64,000 nt of DNA, taken from contig OU744732.1 of NCBI GenBank assembly GCA_916613615.1, forward strand, positions 58,612,727 to 58,676,726, read 5' to 3'. Below, one piece after another: positions 39,226 to 51,800 of the stretch. Numbering within the stretch: the stretch's first letter is position 1; each line of letters begins with the position of its first letter. A program made the position numbers and the translations under genes. Source of the DNA: Steromphala cineraria (taxonomy: Eukaryota > Mollusca > Gastropoda > Trochida > Trochidae). Under the pieces are notes generated by a model. The model was not told where the DNA came from and searched no databases. It saw nothing but the letters and a program-made list of their open reading frames with translations.

Positions 39226-39575
39226 CTGCAAGGCGTACTACAGACAAGGCTAGTTGTGTTTGGGTGTCTCTGTTAGCTACCTGGAATGTGCTTTCTCTTG
39301 ATCAATTTCCAGGTAGGCGCAATGAGTATTATTGAAACTTCTTTGTCGATCTCAAACAATTGCACACGATACATTTATAAGGTGTTTATAACATATCTAA
39401 TATTTTCCTCATGTTGCTAAAGTACTTATAATAATTAACCCTAAATGTGTTCACACTTACCTGCAAGGCGTACTACGGACAAGGCTAGTTGTGTTTGGGT
39501 GTGACTGTTAGATACCTGGAATGTACTTTCTCTTTGTCATTCCAGGTAGACGCAATGGGTTTTATTGGAACTTCT
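39226..39575 (-). promoter_or_regulatory. Tandemly duplicated leader-exon-like block of copy 4
   Basis: Two head-to-tail copies, 236 bases apart, each end on the minus strand in a consensus donor (CCTTGCAG|GTAAGTGTGAAC; exon ends at 39226 and 39462). Upstream of each donor is a CCTGGAA...AAGAGAAAG-type block resembling the leader blocks at 10643, 24283 and 34033. This suggests two alternative first exons. Inferred from sequence only. Confidence 0.35.
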
Positions 39576-39741
39576 TTGTCAATCTCGTACGATTGCACAC
39601 GTTGCCTTTATAAGGTGGTTTACAATTTATCTGAAATTTTCCGTATGTTTCTCATTGAATATAAAACAGGTCATTCCAAATTGGAGAATCAGGTCTCTTA
39701 AATCCAAAGCATTGTTTAAAGTGTTTTCTGTTTAGACACAA

Positions 39742-39810
39742 AGTGAGTGAGTGAGTGAGTTATTGTTTTACACCGCTTGGGCAATACTTCAGCCATTAGC
39801 GGCGTGACAC
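39742..39810 (+). repeat. (GTGA)n-headed interspersed repeat
   Basis: A short GTGAGTGAGTGAGTGAG run is followed by GTTTTACACCGCTTGG and AGCGGCGTGACAC. This layout resembles a repeat I associate with gastropod genomes; it is the only copy in the window. Confidence 0.45.
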
Positions 39811-40087
39811 AAAGTGATGTTTAGCTACAATGAACACTTTGTTAAAAGAAAGCCAGTAATTATATGCGCATGCAAGCTAAACTGTTTGGAAATAAATATT
39901 TTACTAACACAATCGGATTTGTTCAATTATTATTTAAACGTATATCAATTATTGAATATATCTTGTTTCTTAATAAATTCAGCCCATTATGTTTTTCACA
40001 CGTTATGTATTTTGTCAAAGTAGACAATCATTGCATACTGCCTTTTGAAATTCATTTAAAAAGGATAAAAAATTCAACCTACCCTTT

Positions 40088-40114
40088 ATTTTATGAAGGA
40101 TTCAGCTATCAGGC
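40088..40114. repeat. Perfect hairpin, possible element terminus
   Basis: AAGGATTCAGC and GCTGAATCCTT pair around a 5-base loop, followed by ATTGTTATCGGGGTG. A worn second pair (AGATTCAGC, GGCTGAA) lies at about 40172-40194. A hairpin followed by tandem arrays recalls the 49813-52110 element. Confidence 0.45.
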
Positions 40115-41149
40115 TGAATCCTTATTGTTATCGGGGTGTTTTTTGTTTTTTTCTTCCACGATTTCTTGTTAACAAGATTCAGCTAAAACGGCTGAAGCTA
40201 TCAAAGCCAAATTTGACATGCTGGTAGACCTTGTTGAGAAGACGCGACAATAAGCTTTTGGGTCAATTCGGCTCATAAATAAATGGCCCAGCAAGCCCCA
40301 AAAATCTGATTTTTAACATGACCTTATTTTTTTTTATAAAAAGATGCGCAATAAAAAACAATGCAAAAAACGACATCATGGCAAATTCGTAGGTCACGTG
40401 GTTCGGCCGCTATCTTGAATTTTCTGAATTTTTTTCAAAAGTCAAACCCTAGGCACGTTTCAGGCATCACCACTCGGCAACTGCTGATACTAGAAAGCTG
40501 AACCTTACACATAATATAGCTAAGACATTGGCCTATAATAAGATTGGTTCAAAATTTAAAAAATCAAAATAGTTTTTTTTTATAGAAATGTTTGCACATT
40601 TTGCAATATTCAAGGGCCGATAACTCAAAAAACCTCCCAGACGAATTTTATTATTTTTGCATGAGAGCTAGACATTGTCAAGGTCTTCAAGATAAAAGAA
40701 TAAAATCGCGACCGAACAGTCATTTCTGGTCAGGAGCAGAGGTCAAACTTTGCATTTTGGTGTTTCGGTGGGTATGTTTAAAACATTTTATTATATGCTA
40801 AGCGGTGAGTTTTCTCAGTTCTAGAAAAGTGTTCTCGCCACTGAGTGTGATATCACTTTTTCAAGTAAGTGAAAATATCACAGAGGGGATGACGTTATGT
40901 GTACAGTGGTTTGACTTCACTTTTACAATCAACGCGACGTCATCGCCGTTGCTAAGTTACGATCAACAATGGTATGACGTTGCCAGAAAACTCTCGAATC
41001 AAAGCCTTTTGGACATAAATTACCACATTTTCGACCACAGTGGCATATGTTAAACAGTGGCTGCGCCACTCGTGAAAATACTGGCTCTACCCCGTCACTC
41101 GATGAGAGATAAGTGATATCACACTAAAAACAAAAGATATCCGCCATGT
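40115..41149. other. Non-coding spacer between hairpin and tandem array
   Basis: Contains GGGCCGATAACTC at about 40615 and a short inverted repeat around TGATATCACTTT at 40848-40882. One open frame (40805-41053, plus) has no recognisable features. Confidence 0.35.
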
Positions 41150-42010
41150 AGCGGTTTAACGACGTAAGATAACGCATTGTTCTATATATCCTATGAAAGC
41201 CAAAAGTCTATAGATTGTTGTAAAATTTAACCATAAATTCAGATACATTGAGTTACGGACCTTTGAATTTTATCAACTCTGCTTTCGTTTTGAATGCATA
41301 CGATATATGCATGTTAAAAAAGATCGTTACTCATCAGTGACAGACGACAAATTATTGTTCCATATATCATTAGAAAGCCAAAAGAAAACAGAATCTTTTA
41401 AAAAAACCAATAAACTTAGTTACTTCATTTACATTGAGTTACGGACTTTAGAATATTGTCAACTCTACTTGCGTTTTTAATGCAAATGATATATGTGTGT
41501 TTCCAGAAATCGTAGCCCAGCAACAGAAACGCATATGGTAGTGTTTATTATATCATTGGACAGCTAAGAGATTACAGAACTTGGAAAAAATCCAATAAAA
41601 TTTGATGTGTCTTTATACATTGCAATAAAGAGCTTTAAAATATGTCAATTTACCTTTCGTTTTGAATGCAAATGATATATGTAAGTTTGAAACGTCGTAG
41701 CTCATGAACAACAAAACATATGGTAATGTTTAATATCACCATACAGCTAATAGAATAAAAAACTTGGAAAGTTTACAATAAAATATGATAGGTTCTTATA
41801 CATTGAAATAAAGAGCTTAAGATATTTTCAATTCAACTTACGTTTTAAATGTTTATAAGAAAAACTATATTTGTGAAAAATCGGAGCTCATTAAGGACAA
41901 AGCATTAGGTAATGTTTCATATACCACCAGACAGCTAAAAGAATGCTAAACCTAAGAAATTTAACTGAAAAATAATCTATGTCAAATATGGTTGAAATAG
42001 AAAGCTTCAA
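41150..42010. repeat. Tandem array, period about 185 bp, 4-5 units
   Basis: The word CGTTTTGAATGCA or a variant recurs near 41287, 41473, 41660 and 41843. Each unit also contains an ACATTGAGTTACGGA- or ACATTGAAATAAAGAG-like word and an AAAGCC/ACAGCTAA word. Units are diverged. Confidence 0.75.
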
Positions 42011-42387
42011 ATACATGTATTGCTTTTATGTGACAACATTAATTTTGCGCATTCTTTAGATGTCCATAATTTCATTACTAATCAAGCTGAAATAATCAAA
42101 TTAATTACACCTACACACTCGATTTTAAGTTCAGTATTTGCTATGTAACATTATATCATCAAAGATTATAGTTAAGGGGCTTTAAAGACAAACATCATGT
42201 AGGTGTCTCAAGATATGAGTTTTTAAGTCTTTTGATTAATGGACAAATGGAATTTCGAAAAGTTTTGGACATAAAATGATAAGCATTTTCTCATTTCAAA
42301 GTTTTCATTTAGATACAATGATTAAATTAAAATATCGACCAAGACCCGTTGTTGCATCTGTAATATATATCTATGTACGCTGAAACG

Positions 42388-43550
42388 AGGTCTTGCTGAG
42401 AAGAGGTTGAAAAACTAATTCAGCTTTATAACTAAACCTGGCCAGAGTTTTCCAGGCTTATACTTTATGTTGAATTCATTTCTGCTTAATGTTAAACAAC
42501 TGAAATCCACAAATTAGATTAGATTATTGAATATCAGAGAGAAATTAAGAAAAAAAAGTGATATCCGTTTATATCATAAATTCGGCAAACAAACCCTTCT
42601 GGATGCATTAAACTTGGATGCATTTTCAACCTTATCGTACATGATGATATAAGGATCAAATCGTTGTAAAGTGTTTCAATCAATCACAGTAGTTGAATTA
42701 AAAAACCGCCAAAGATCTCTTTGATGCCTCGTTGCTGCAGCTATCTTATATAGCATTGTATGCATAAATAAGGTCTTGCCTTTAAGTGGTCCTGAAACTA
42801 ATTCAGCTTGATCACTAAAACTAACGAGAGTTTTTAATGCTTTTATTGACAACTTCATGTTGAAAGCATTTCTGCTTAAAGTTAAATAACTGAAATCCAA
42901 AACTTACTGTTAATTTGAATATCAGGGAGAAATGAAAACAACCTTGATTTCCTTTTATATCATGAATTTGGCAAATAAACCATTCAGGATTAATTTAACT
43001 TTATTTTCAAGCTTATTGTACATAATAAAATAAGGCTTAAATTGTTGTAAAGGGTTTCAATCAATCACAGTAGTTGAATTAAAGAACGCCTAAAGTCTCT
43101 TTGATGCCTCGTTGCTGAAGCTATCTTAAATAGCATTGTATGCATAAATGAGGTCTTGCCTTTAAGTTGTCCTGAAACGAATTTAGCTTGATCACTAAAA
43201 CTGACTCGCATTGTTAAATGACTACTTCATGTTGAATGCCTTTCTGCTTTAAGTTAAATAACTGAAATCGAAAAGTATTGTTTAATTTGAATAATAAGAG
43301 AGACATTAAGAAAAAAAAATATTTCCGTTTATATCATGAATTTTGCAAATAAACCATTCTGTATTCATTTAACTTTATTTTCAACCTTATTGTGCATAAT
43401 AGAATAAAGATTAAATCATTGAAAAATGTTTCTATCAATTACTGTAGTTGATTTAAAAAACACCACAGATGATGCCTCGTTGCTACAGCTATGTTAAATA
43501 GCAGTGTATGCATAAATGAGGTCTTGCCTTTAAATGACGGACTGACAACC
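42388..43550. repeat. Tandem array, period about 380 bp, 3 units
   Basis: AGGTCTTGC recurs at 42388, 42771, 43151 and 43519. Each unit carries TTTCAATCAATCACAGTAG, ATGCCTCGTTGCTGCAGC and ACTGAAATCCA variants. No coding potential. Confidence 0.8.
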
Positions 43551-43789
43551 CTTGTCATTATTGTAAGCATCCTCGTTTAAGCTTTTTGAGTTAGATAATT
43601 ACCTCTGTTAATAAAAATGAACACCATACAGCGCTGAATCCGTTTGTCGTCGCTTGCGACTATATTTATATATATATCTCAAATGTAGCACATGCACTGT
43701 GCAATGCTCAGTCGACCGCTACCTGTATACATGTAGTTCAGCAACAACAGGCGTTAAGTTACCCGCTCATTGCTGAATAACTGCGAGTT

Positions 43790-43990
43790 TGACGGATTTA
43801 TACCCTGCCCGACACGGAGACACAAGTTTAGACAAGCGACTTCATTCCGAATCTGTCTCTGTTCACCCAGCAGAAAATGGGGATCTTGGAACGAGATGTG
43901 TTGGTGGTGACCTTGCCAGCTTGGGTGGGACCAGGGTAATAATGTTGGTAGCGCCTCAAGCATACATTTGTGGATGGAAATGTGCGCCTA
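43790..43990 (+). repeat. Probable SINE fragment
   Basis: GTTCACCCAGCAGAAAATGG resembles the central domain seen in several animal SINE families (CACCCAGC...AAATGGG). No clear tRNA head is left. An 89-codon open frame here is probably incidental. Confidence 0.35.
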
Positions 43991-46765
43991 ATAAACACTC
44001 ATTGTTATTATATGACATATCTCTTCATAAAATCAGCCTTAAATTGCAGAAAGCCTAGAATACGAAGACAAGGACTTGCAAATAGCCTAGTATATACAAA
44101 AAGGACATTCTTCCGTTCCTGGTATTAGGAAACCTTAGCAAGGGTGCAACAAATTCAAGCTTTTGCTTTTTGTCAACCTATCGGCTACGATTTATATGAA
44201 GTGACTAATCTACGTTCCAATCAGTATAAGGTTTATCTCCTGTATCACATCGTAACTCTAACAGGTTGTACTTGATAGACCCTACCGGCTTGAAGTGGAT
44301 TAACTGTGAACTGACATAGCAGTGAAAAGTAGTGTTAAAGTCAAGGAATCATGTCTATATAGTGATAATTATTTGCCTGGCGTGTATAAATATTTTACTT
44401 GCAAAATTGAGACTTTGATTTAAAGGGCTGCATTTCAAAGGTTTTGGTAATACGAAATAATAACTACTCAAACTACCATTTTTGTATATTTTGAGTAGAT
44501 ATAAAATGTCATTCAATAACAAATATGATAATGAAAGATAAAGGTATGAGTGATGTGATTAAAGTTTCATGTTTTATTTTCCAGAACCCTAATTTTGTAC
44601 CAACTTGTAAATTTTTTAAATTGTTGACTGACTTGTTTTAGGGCTATTGTTTGACTGATTTGACTGTTATGTAATTGTTTCGTTTGCTTTTCTCGTTTAT
44701 TTGATTTGATTAAGGAGAGATATAACTTGATGTCAAAAAACGTTGCTGTCAAAGAAATCTCCATCGGCTCCCTTTATCTCGAAACAATAAATACTACAAT
44801 TACCAATCTTGAACAACCAATATAACCAATCAGCCTATCAAAGTTAAAATAAATGAGCTACACAGGGGAAATAAAAAAGTTCACAAAAGTAGGTATTGAT
44901 GTCATTGGGATCCCTTTTGATCGCTATCTATGCTGTAGGCCCTCTCGAAAGCGAAACACTCACCATTGGTCATATACATAGGAGGTACAGTCTGATGAAC
45001 ATAGCTACCCTATTGACACAATGGAAATTGAAATAATTGAATAACTTAAATAAATTATGAAATTTCAAGGTCATGAGTTATTATATAAATTTTCATATTC
45101 ATATATTTTCCATATTTGAAGTGTTTTAATGCCATGTGTAGTGAACAAACGTTGTAAGTTTAAATTGAGTGTTTAAAGCTTGAGAAATTCCCTCAGTGTA
45201 TACTGTAGACATATTTCGTAAACCCTGCGTTCTTTAAAGTGCACTGTATGACATATTTGTCAATATGTATTTGGCATATGTTCAAAATATTGAGGATGAA
45301 TATGTTGTGTTCTGATTCAAAATTGGTATTTTCCTGGACAAAACATTAATTTCAATACAGGAATAAGAGGCACGGGTGCGTAAATGATTGAAATAATTAA
45401 GATTTATAGCTGCAAAACAAACATGATTTACCATTGCTAATTGATATCATTGAGTCATTTATAGATCCATATTATGTCCAATATTCTTTAAATAATAAAA
45501 GTATTTTACTGTATCAATTGTACTTTTTGCAAACTTAGGGGACCAACGTGGAGAAAATCGAAGCATAATTCATTAAATAAGAGACAATTTAACAAAATCA
45601 CCGAAACGGCAGCCCCGGCATGTCGACTTGAAGGCACAAGTGTGGCCATCTCACAATTTCCTTTCCTCAATATACTTTTGAAATACGTCTTTGTCACATA
45701 CGATTTTCGTTTTTTCCCTCCAAATCAGGTTGTCGTTGCAGCCTAGTTGATACACATTTGAGGCAATTGCGGTAACTGGGACGCGGTGTAAATCCTACAC
45801 ACATAATGATAACGTCCCCTAAAGCGGCTACGGCAAATTTGCAGAGGGTTCTGAACATCTGACGACGTATTTAATTTTATTATTCTCTTGTTATGTATGC
45901 ATCACAAACCGCATGCAAGTTTGACTATGGATTTTTAATGAATAATAGATGGTAGTTCCTTTGCATTCGACCATTATCATGACAGAAGTAAATTAAGAAA
46001 AAAGGAAATTGACGTACAAACAGTACATTTTCAAACAAGTTTCTGTTTATTTCATGCAATTCATTTACGACAAAAGAAACTCTTTCCTGACGGAAAGAGT
46101 AATATAAACCTCAAAGGATGATATACACATTGAACACATGACTGATATCTTGCAATTCCAAATATTATCTCTAAAACATCAATATCACATCGAGTCAACC
46201 ACTATACAGCTTGGCAACTATTTTGAATATGCGGATGATATAGCTGAAAATGTTATAACAGCCAATATGTTGAACAACACATGTTTATTGTTCATTTAAC
46301 GCCTTTTCGGCAATATTTTAAGCAATTCAGCGGCGGCTAACAATCAGTGAAGTTCAAAAGAAATTGTCAAAACTAAAAAGATATAAAACTCACTTTTATC
46401 AAATAATGTTTTCTAAACTCCAGAATTTATCAAATAATGTTTACTTAACTCCAGAATTACAGTTATGGAGAAAATATTTTCTACAAATGAAATGACAGTA
46501 TGATATCACATTTTCATGGTAATTCGTATGTCAACGTCTTGTGATAAGTCGATCTAGAAACACAATGTTAAAATTCCGATAAACAAGTTCGGTATAAGTA
46601 CAAAACAATGTTAAAGAGGGAAAAGTGAAATCATATTCCCAGTCAGCGAAAAAAAACCTTCTATGTCAATGAAGGGAGAAAAATTCTCCCCTCTCATTTT
46701 TGGGGTTATTTATTCATGTGAACTGTAAGTCATTATCATTTCCATTTTCATTGTTTGTGCATATC
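43991..46765. other. Intergenic DNA, nothing recognised
   Basis: AT-rich, no long open frame, no shared repeat and no convincing splice pair. Confidence 0.45.
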
Positions 46766-46965
46766 TCATATGTACCTAAAGGAAAACCGTCCTCCTGTCA
46801 GTGTCAGGCGACACATACTCGCTGCCAGTGTTATTTTACTCACTTCACCTTTTAGTGTTAGGGTATACATATCCTTTGTCAGTATAACCACAAATATTTT
46901 CTCTGCCTGCTGTAGGGGAACGGATGTTTTTCTATTTAGAAGGGGAACAAATGACCTCATTGCTT
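46766..46965. repeat. Worn continuation of the 27-bp repeat
   Basis: GTCAGTGTNAGG-like words at about 27-base spacing continue past the stop of the repeat frame (46966), for example at 46798, 46832, 46854 and 46878. The repeat therefore extends beyond the open frame. Confidence 0.5.
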
Positions 46966-48873
46966 TTATGCAAAGTGAGGGTTAGAAGGGTATCGGGTGG
47001 TGTATTTTCTTTTCAGTATTTGAAAACGCCGTTCTTTCTCAGTTAAAGATGTAAGGTTTTCTGTTTTAATTGCATCGGGACTAATACCTGAGTCAATGTC
47101 ATGAAATTTCTGTTTGTTTCTGTCAGTACAAGGTAAAATAAGTCCAGAGCCAGTGAAGAAGGAGACGTGTTTTTTGACCGTGATAGGAGAGACAATCCCT
47201 CTTCCAGGACAAGATTCATGCTTTAAACTGTCAGTGTTAGGTGCACCATTGCCTTTGTCATTGTTGGGAGACACAATCCCTCTTTCGTAACTATTGGAGA
47301 GAATTCCTCTGTCATATTGTGGGGAAATACATCCTCTATCAGTCAATGGGGAAATACTTCCTCCCTGGGTTTTCGGGGAAATTCTTCTTATGAAAGTGTT
47401 AGGCACGTTATAAGTTGTAGTTGAAAATATTTCTTCGTCAGCATTAGCTTTGCGACTGGCGTTGTAAGGGGAAACTTTTTCTCTCTCAACATAAGGGGAA
47501 ACCTTTTCCTCCTCAGCATAAAGGGAAACCTTTTTTTTGTCAGTGTAAGGGGAAAACTTTTCTCTGTTACCGTAAGGGGAAACCTTTTCTATGTCAGCAT
47601 ACGTCAAACCAGTGCCTCTGTCAGTGTAGGAAGGGACAATCTTGATTGGAAGATGTGGGGTATGAATTTCTCTCACAGGGTTAGCTGAAAGACTTTCTCT
47701 GACAGAGTAAACGGAAAGACTTTCCCTGACAGAGTTAGGTGAAACAGTTGCTCGGTCTGTGGTTTGGTAACCATCTTTTCTGTCAGCGAATCCGGAAGTG
47801 TAACCTCTGCCAGCATTGGGGAAAACAGTTTCACTTGCAATGTAACAGGGTTTATTTGTTGTTTTCTTGAATTGAGAAACCTGTTCTCTTTGAGTAGAAG
47901 CACAAGGTGATAGTTTTTCTCTTTCAGTCTTAATGGGACAAAGAGCTCTTTTAGTGGCAGGGAACTCATTGTTTCTGTCAATACAAGTGGAAACAGTTGT
48001 TCCATTAGTCGTAGCTGAAAGCTCTCCATTGTCGGCGTAAGGGGAAACAATGCTTCTTTTAGTGTAATTGTCAACACTCTCTTTGTTGAGATTCAGGGAA
48101 AGATGTTCTCTATCAGTGTAAGTGGAATCCGTTTCCCTGTCAGCATAAGGCAAGCCATAGATTCTGTCAGTGTAGGGAACATGTTTGTCTTGAAGAGGGG
48201 AACGAAATTCATTGTTTCTGGAAATACAAACTCTGAAAGTATAAGGTGAAACATGTACTTTGTCCGTTGTACCTGAAGGTGTTCCACTATCCGTGTAAGT
48301 TGGAACACAGCTCTTGTCACTGAAAAGGGAACCTCCTTCACTTTTGGGATATGTTGAAGGTAATTTTCTATAGGTTCTGCGGGGAACATATCCTGTGTCA
48401 GTGATAGAGGAATAATTTCTGTGGTCAGTGTAAGGGAAAACATTGTCAGAGGAGGCATCTCGTCTGCTTGTGAATTGTGAATCAAGAGCTTTGTCTGCGT
48501 AAGGGAAACTATCTACTTTGTCAGTGTCATGGAACATTTCCCTAGCAGTCGACATGTATCCTGTTCTACTGCTAGAGGGAATGTGTATGTCTTGCAGTCC
48601 ACTTTCAATGACATTTGATTGATACTCAAAGGCAGCTGTATCTGTAGGCCCACTTAGCCCTCTGTCAGTTTGCATATCGTTAGCTCGCACTGCAGGGGAA
48701 ATGCCAATATATCGTAATCTTCTCATGATATCATCATATCCTCTATCAAGTATACCTGAACGATACTCAATGGAGCCTGAATTTGTATTATCTCTTCTTG
48801 CAGTTTGGGTATAATTTCTTTGACCAGTCGCATTGGTATTGTCTATGGTGTCAGGAGAAGATGAATATATGCT
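46966..48873 (-). CDS. 635-codon repeat-coding open frame directly after the PHYHIP-like stop
   Basis: This frame starts right after the TGA at 48876-48874, in phase with the upstream gene, and runs to a TAA at 46968-46966. The first internal Met is at 48726, which would give 586 residues. It is built of degenerate 9-residue (27-bp) repeats around V-S-P-Y-T-D-R-E-K (VSPYVERE, FSPYTDKK, VSPYADNG). It is rich in Ser, Thr, Asp and Arg, with no signal peptide or membrane segment. It could be a readthrough extension, a tail cut off by a recent CGA-to-TGA change, or a minisatellite in a 3' UTR that happens to be open. Other frames on this strand also stay open for up to 134 codons, which weakens the case for coding. 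Confidence 0.4.
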   Translation of the reverse strand, partial: SIYSSSPDTIDNTNATGQRNYTQTARRDNTNSGSIEYRSGILDRGYDDIMRRLRYIGISPAVRANDMQTDRGLSGPTDTAAFEYQSNVIESGLQDIHIPSSSRTGYMSTAREMFHDTDKVDSFPYADKALDSQFTSRRDASSDNVFPYTDHRNYSSITDTGYVPRRTYRKLPSTYPKSEGGSLFSDKSCVPTYTDSGTPSGTTDKVHVSPYTFRVCISRNNEFRSPLQDKHVPYTDRIYGLPYADRETDSTYTDREHLSLNLNKESVDNYTKRSIVSPYADNGELSATTNGTTVSTCIDRNNEFPATKRALCPIKTEREKLSPCASTQREQVSQFKKTTNKPCYIASETVFPNAGRGYTSGFADRKDGYQTTDRATVSPNSVRESLSVYSVRESLSANPVREIHTPHLPIKIVPSYTDRGTGLTYADIEKVSPYGNREKFSPYTDKKKVSLYAEEEKVSPYVEREKVSPYNASRKANADEEIFSTTTYNVPNTFIRRISPKTQGGSISPLTDRGCISPQYDRGILSNSYERGIVSPNNDKGNGAPNTDSLKHESCPGRGIVSPITVKKHVSFFTGSGLILPCTDRNKQKFHDIDSGISPDAIKTENLTSLTEKERRFQILKRKYTTRYPSNPHFA

Positions 48874-51800
48874 TCAGAATTTGGAAATGACATCCACTTC
48901 ATCCTGAAAGATATATTTGATTATGGAAAGAAATTCAACATTGTGTTAAATTTTCAAATTTGAATCAGCGTTATTATTTATTTATTCATTATTTCATTAC
49001 GTATAAAACAAAACATTGCAAAATCTGACCGAAATTCTTACATGTCCGACAAATGTTATAAAAGATGTTTGAACAAATTTTTCAATTTGAGACTCAAAAA
49101 TCAAAATTTGTATTAATATTGACACTTGAATCAATTTATATCAGGAATAAATTTGTTACATTTGTCATCTTACCGGTTCGATTTCTATGTCCAGTCTTTG
49201 TTTTCGTGACGACGATACATTTGGGTTGCACGTAGCACAGCGTGTGTCTTTGGGTACTCCTCCCCATGTGCTGGACCCCTTCCCGATGGTACCCGTCGGC
49301 CATCTCTTTACTCTCAGAGATCCAAATCGTGCCTCTAGTTCCCCCAGGTTCACAGACTCAGTATATAATACTTCAACATGCATGGGTGGGTTCGCTATGG
49401 TGATATAATATGGTGCTTTTCCTGGACCACTTTTTCTTTGGAAGAATCTATTTGTCTCTGGGTTCAACTGCAGAAGCTTCTTCTTGCAGAAACCATCCGC
49501 AGTGGAGGTCTTCTTGGTCAGGACAAGAGTCACGAAATGGTTTCTAATGCCATTTCTGTTTTGGCCTTTACAGTAGAAATCAGTGAAGTAAAGGTTTGTT
49601 GTATCGTCATAAAGACCTTCAATCGGAAAAACTACTCGAATCGGTCCAAAGGGGGATTTATCAGGAAGAGATCCATTACTAAGGGTGATATCCAGGAAGA
49701 CCCCTTTCAATGTACCGTTGCTTGGTGACTTCCTATCGCCTCCCATGTCCTTCAGAAGTGGCATCATAACTCTACCATTGTTGTCTACCTCTCTCCAATA
49801 GGCGGCGTTTTTATCCCCCGCAACAACGAAGTTGCGGGGGGTATTAAAATGGGTACCGTCCGTCCGTCCGTCCGTCCGTCCGTCCGTCCGTCCGTCCGTC
49901 CGTCCGTTACACTTTGTGTCCGGCTCATAACTTTCTAACTAATCAACCATTTCAATTCAAATTCGTCATGGACATGAAGAAACATGTAATAATGTGTCAT
50001 GAGGAACAATTTTCTGAAAATCTACATAAAATATTAGGATTTTGGAGAAAAAGTGGTAAATTTTGTAAGAAGTCTGTTACAAGTCCCGTCCGGTTCACAA
50101 CTTCTAAACTAATCATCACATATTGATTAAAATTGATATGAAGATACATAATCATCTGAAGGTGTGTCATGAAGAACAATTTTGAAAATATTTTTATAAA
50201 ATTTTGCCTTATTGGCAAAAAATGAGGACTCTGTTGGAAAACTGTTACAAGTCCTGTCCGGCTCATAACTTCTAAACTAATCATCACATATTGATCAAAT
50301 TTGATATGGAGATACATAATCATATGAAGGTGTGTCATGAAGAATAATTATGAAAATATTTTTATAAAATTTTGCCTTTTTTGGCAAAAAATGAGGACTC
50401 TATTGGAAAACTGTTACAAGTCCTGTCCGGCTCATAACTTCTAAACTAATCATCACATATTGATCAAATTTGATATGGAGATACATAATCATATGAAGGT
50501 GTGTCATGAAGAATAATTATGAAAATATTTTTATAAAATTTTGCCTTATTGGCAAAAAATGAGGACTCTGTGGGAAAACTGTTACAAGTCCTGTCCGGCT
50601 CATAACTTCTAAATTAATCATCAAATATTGATCAAATTTGATATGAAGATACATAATCATCTGAAGGTGTGTCATGAAGAATAATTTTGAAAATATTTTT
50701 ATAAAATTTTGCCTTATTGGCAAAAAATGAGGACTCTGTTGGAAAACTGTTACAAGTCCTGTCCGGCTCATAACTTCTAAACTAATCATCACATATTGAT
50801 CAAATTTGATATGGAGATACATAATCATATGAAGGTGTGTCATGAAGAATAATTATGAAAATATTTTTATAAAATTTTGCCTTTTTTGGCAAAAAATGAG
50901 GACTCTATTGGAAAACTGTTACAAGTCCTGTCCGGCTCATAACTTCTAAACTAATCATCACATATTGATCAAATTTGATATGGAGATACATAATCATATG
51001 AAGGTGTGTCATGAAGAATAATTATGAAAATATTTTTATAAAATTTTGCCTTATTGGCAAAAAATGAGGACTCTGTGGGAAAACTGTTACAAGTCCTGTC
51101 CGGCTCATAACTTCTAAATTAATCATCAAATATTGATTAAAATTGATATGAAGATACATAATCATCTGAAGGTGTGTCATGAAGAATAATTTTGAAAATA
51201 TTTTTATAAAATTTTGCCTTATTGGCAAAAAATGAGGACTCTGTTGGAAAACTGTTACAAGTCCTGTCCGGCTCATAACTTCTAAACTAATCATCACATA
51301 TTGATCAAATTTGATATGGAGATACATAATCATCGGAAGGTGTGTCATGAAGAACAATTTTGAAAATATTTTTATAAACTTTTGCCTTTTTTGGCAAAAA
51401 ATTAGGACTATTGGAAAACTGTTACAAGTCCTGTCTATCTCACAACTTCTAAACTAATCATCCCATATTGATCAAATTTGATATGGAGATATATAAACAT
51501 CTGAAGGTGTGTCATGAAGAACAATTTTGAAAATATTTTTATAAAATTTTGCCTTATTGGCAAAAAATGAGGACTCTGTTGGAAAACTGTTACAAGTCCT
51601 GTCCGGCTCATAACTTCTAAACTAATCATCACATATTGATCAAATTTGATATGGAGATACATAATCATCGGAAGGTGTGTCATGAAGAACAATTTTGAAA
51701 ATATTTTTATAAAATTTTGCCTTTTTTGGCAAAAAATGAGGACTATTGGAAAACTGTTACAAGTCCTGTCTATCTCACAACTAAACTAATCATCACATTT

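Noticed and set aside
43754..44058. Overlapping frames on both strands near 43.8-44.0 kb
   Set aside because: The segment resembles a SINE body and neither frame has a domain.
50517..51692. Minus-strand open frames of 85-113 codons starting MTHLHMIMYLHIKFD or similar
   Set aside because: They are the 168-bp satellite read in one frame. The period is a multiple of three, so the frame stays open by construction.
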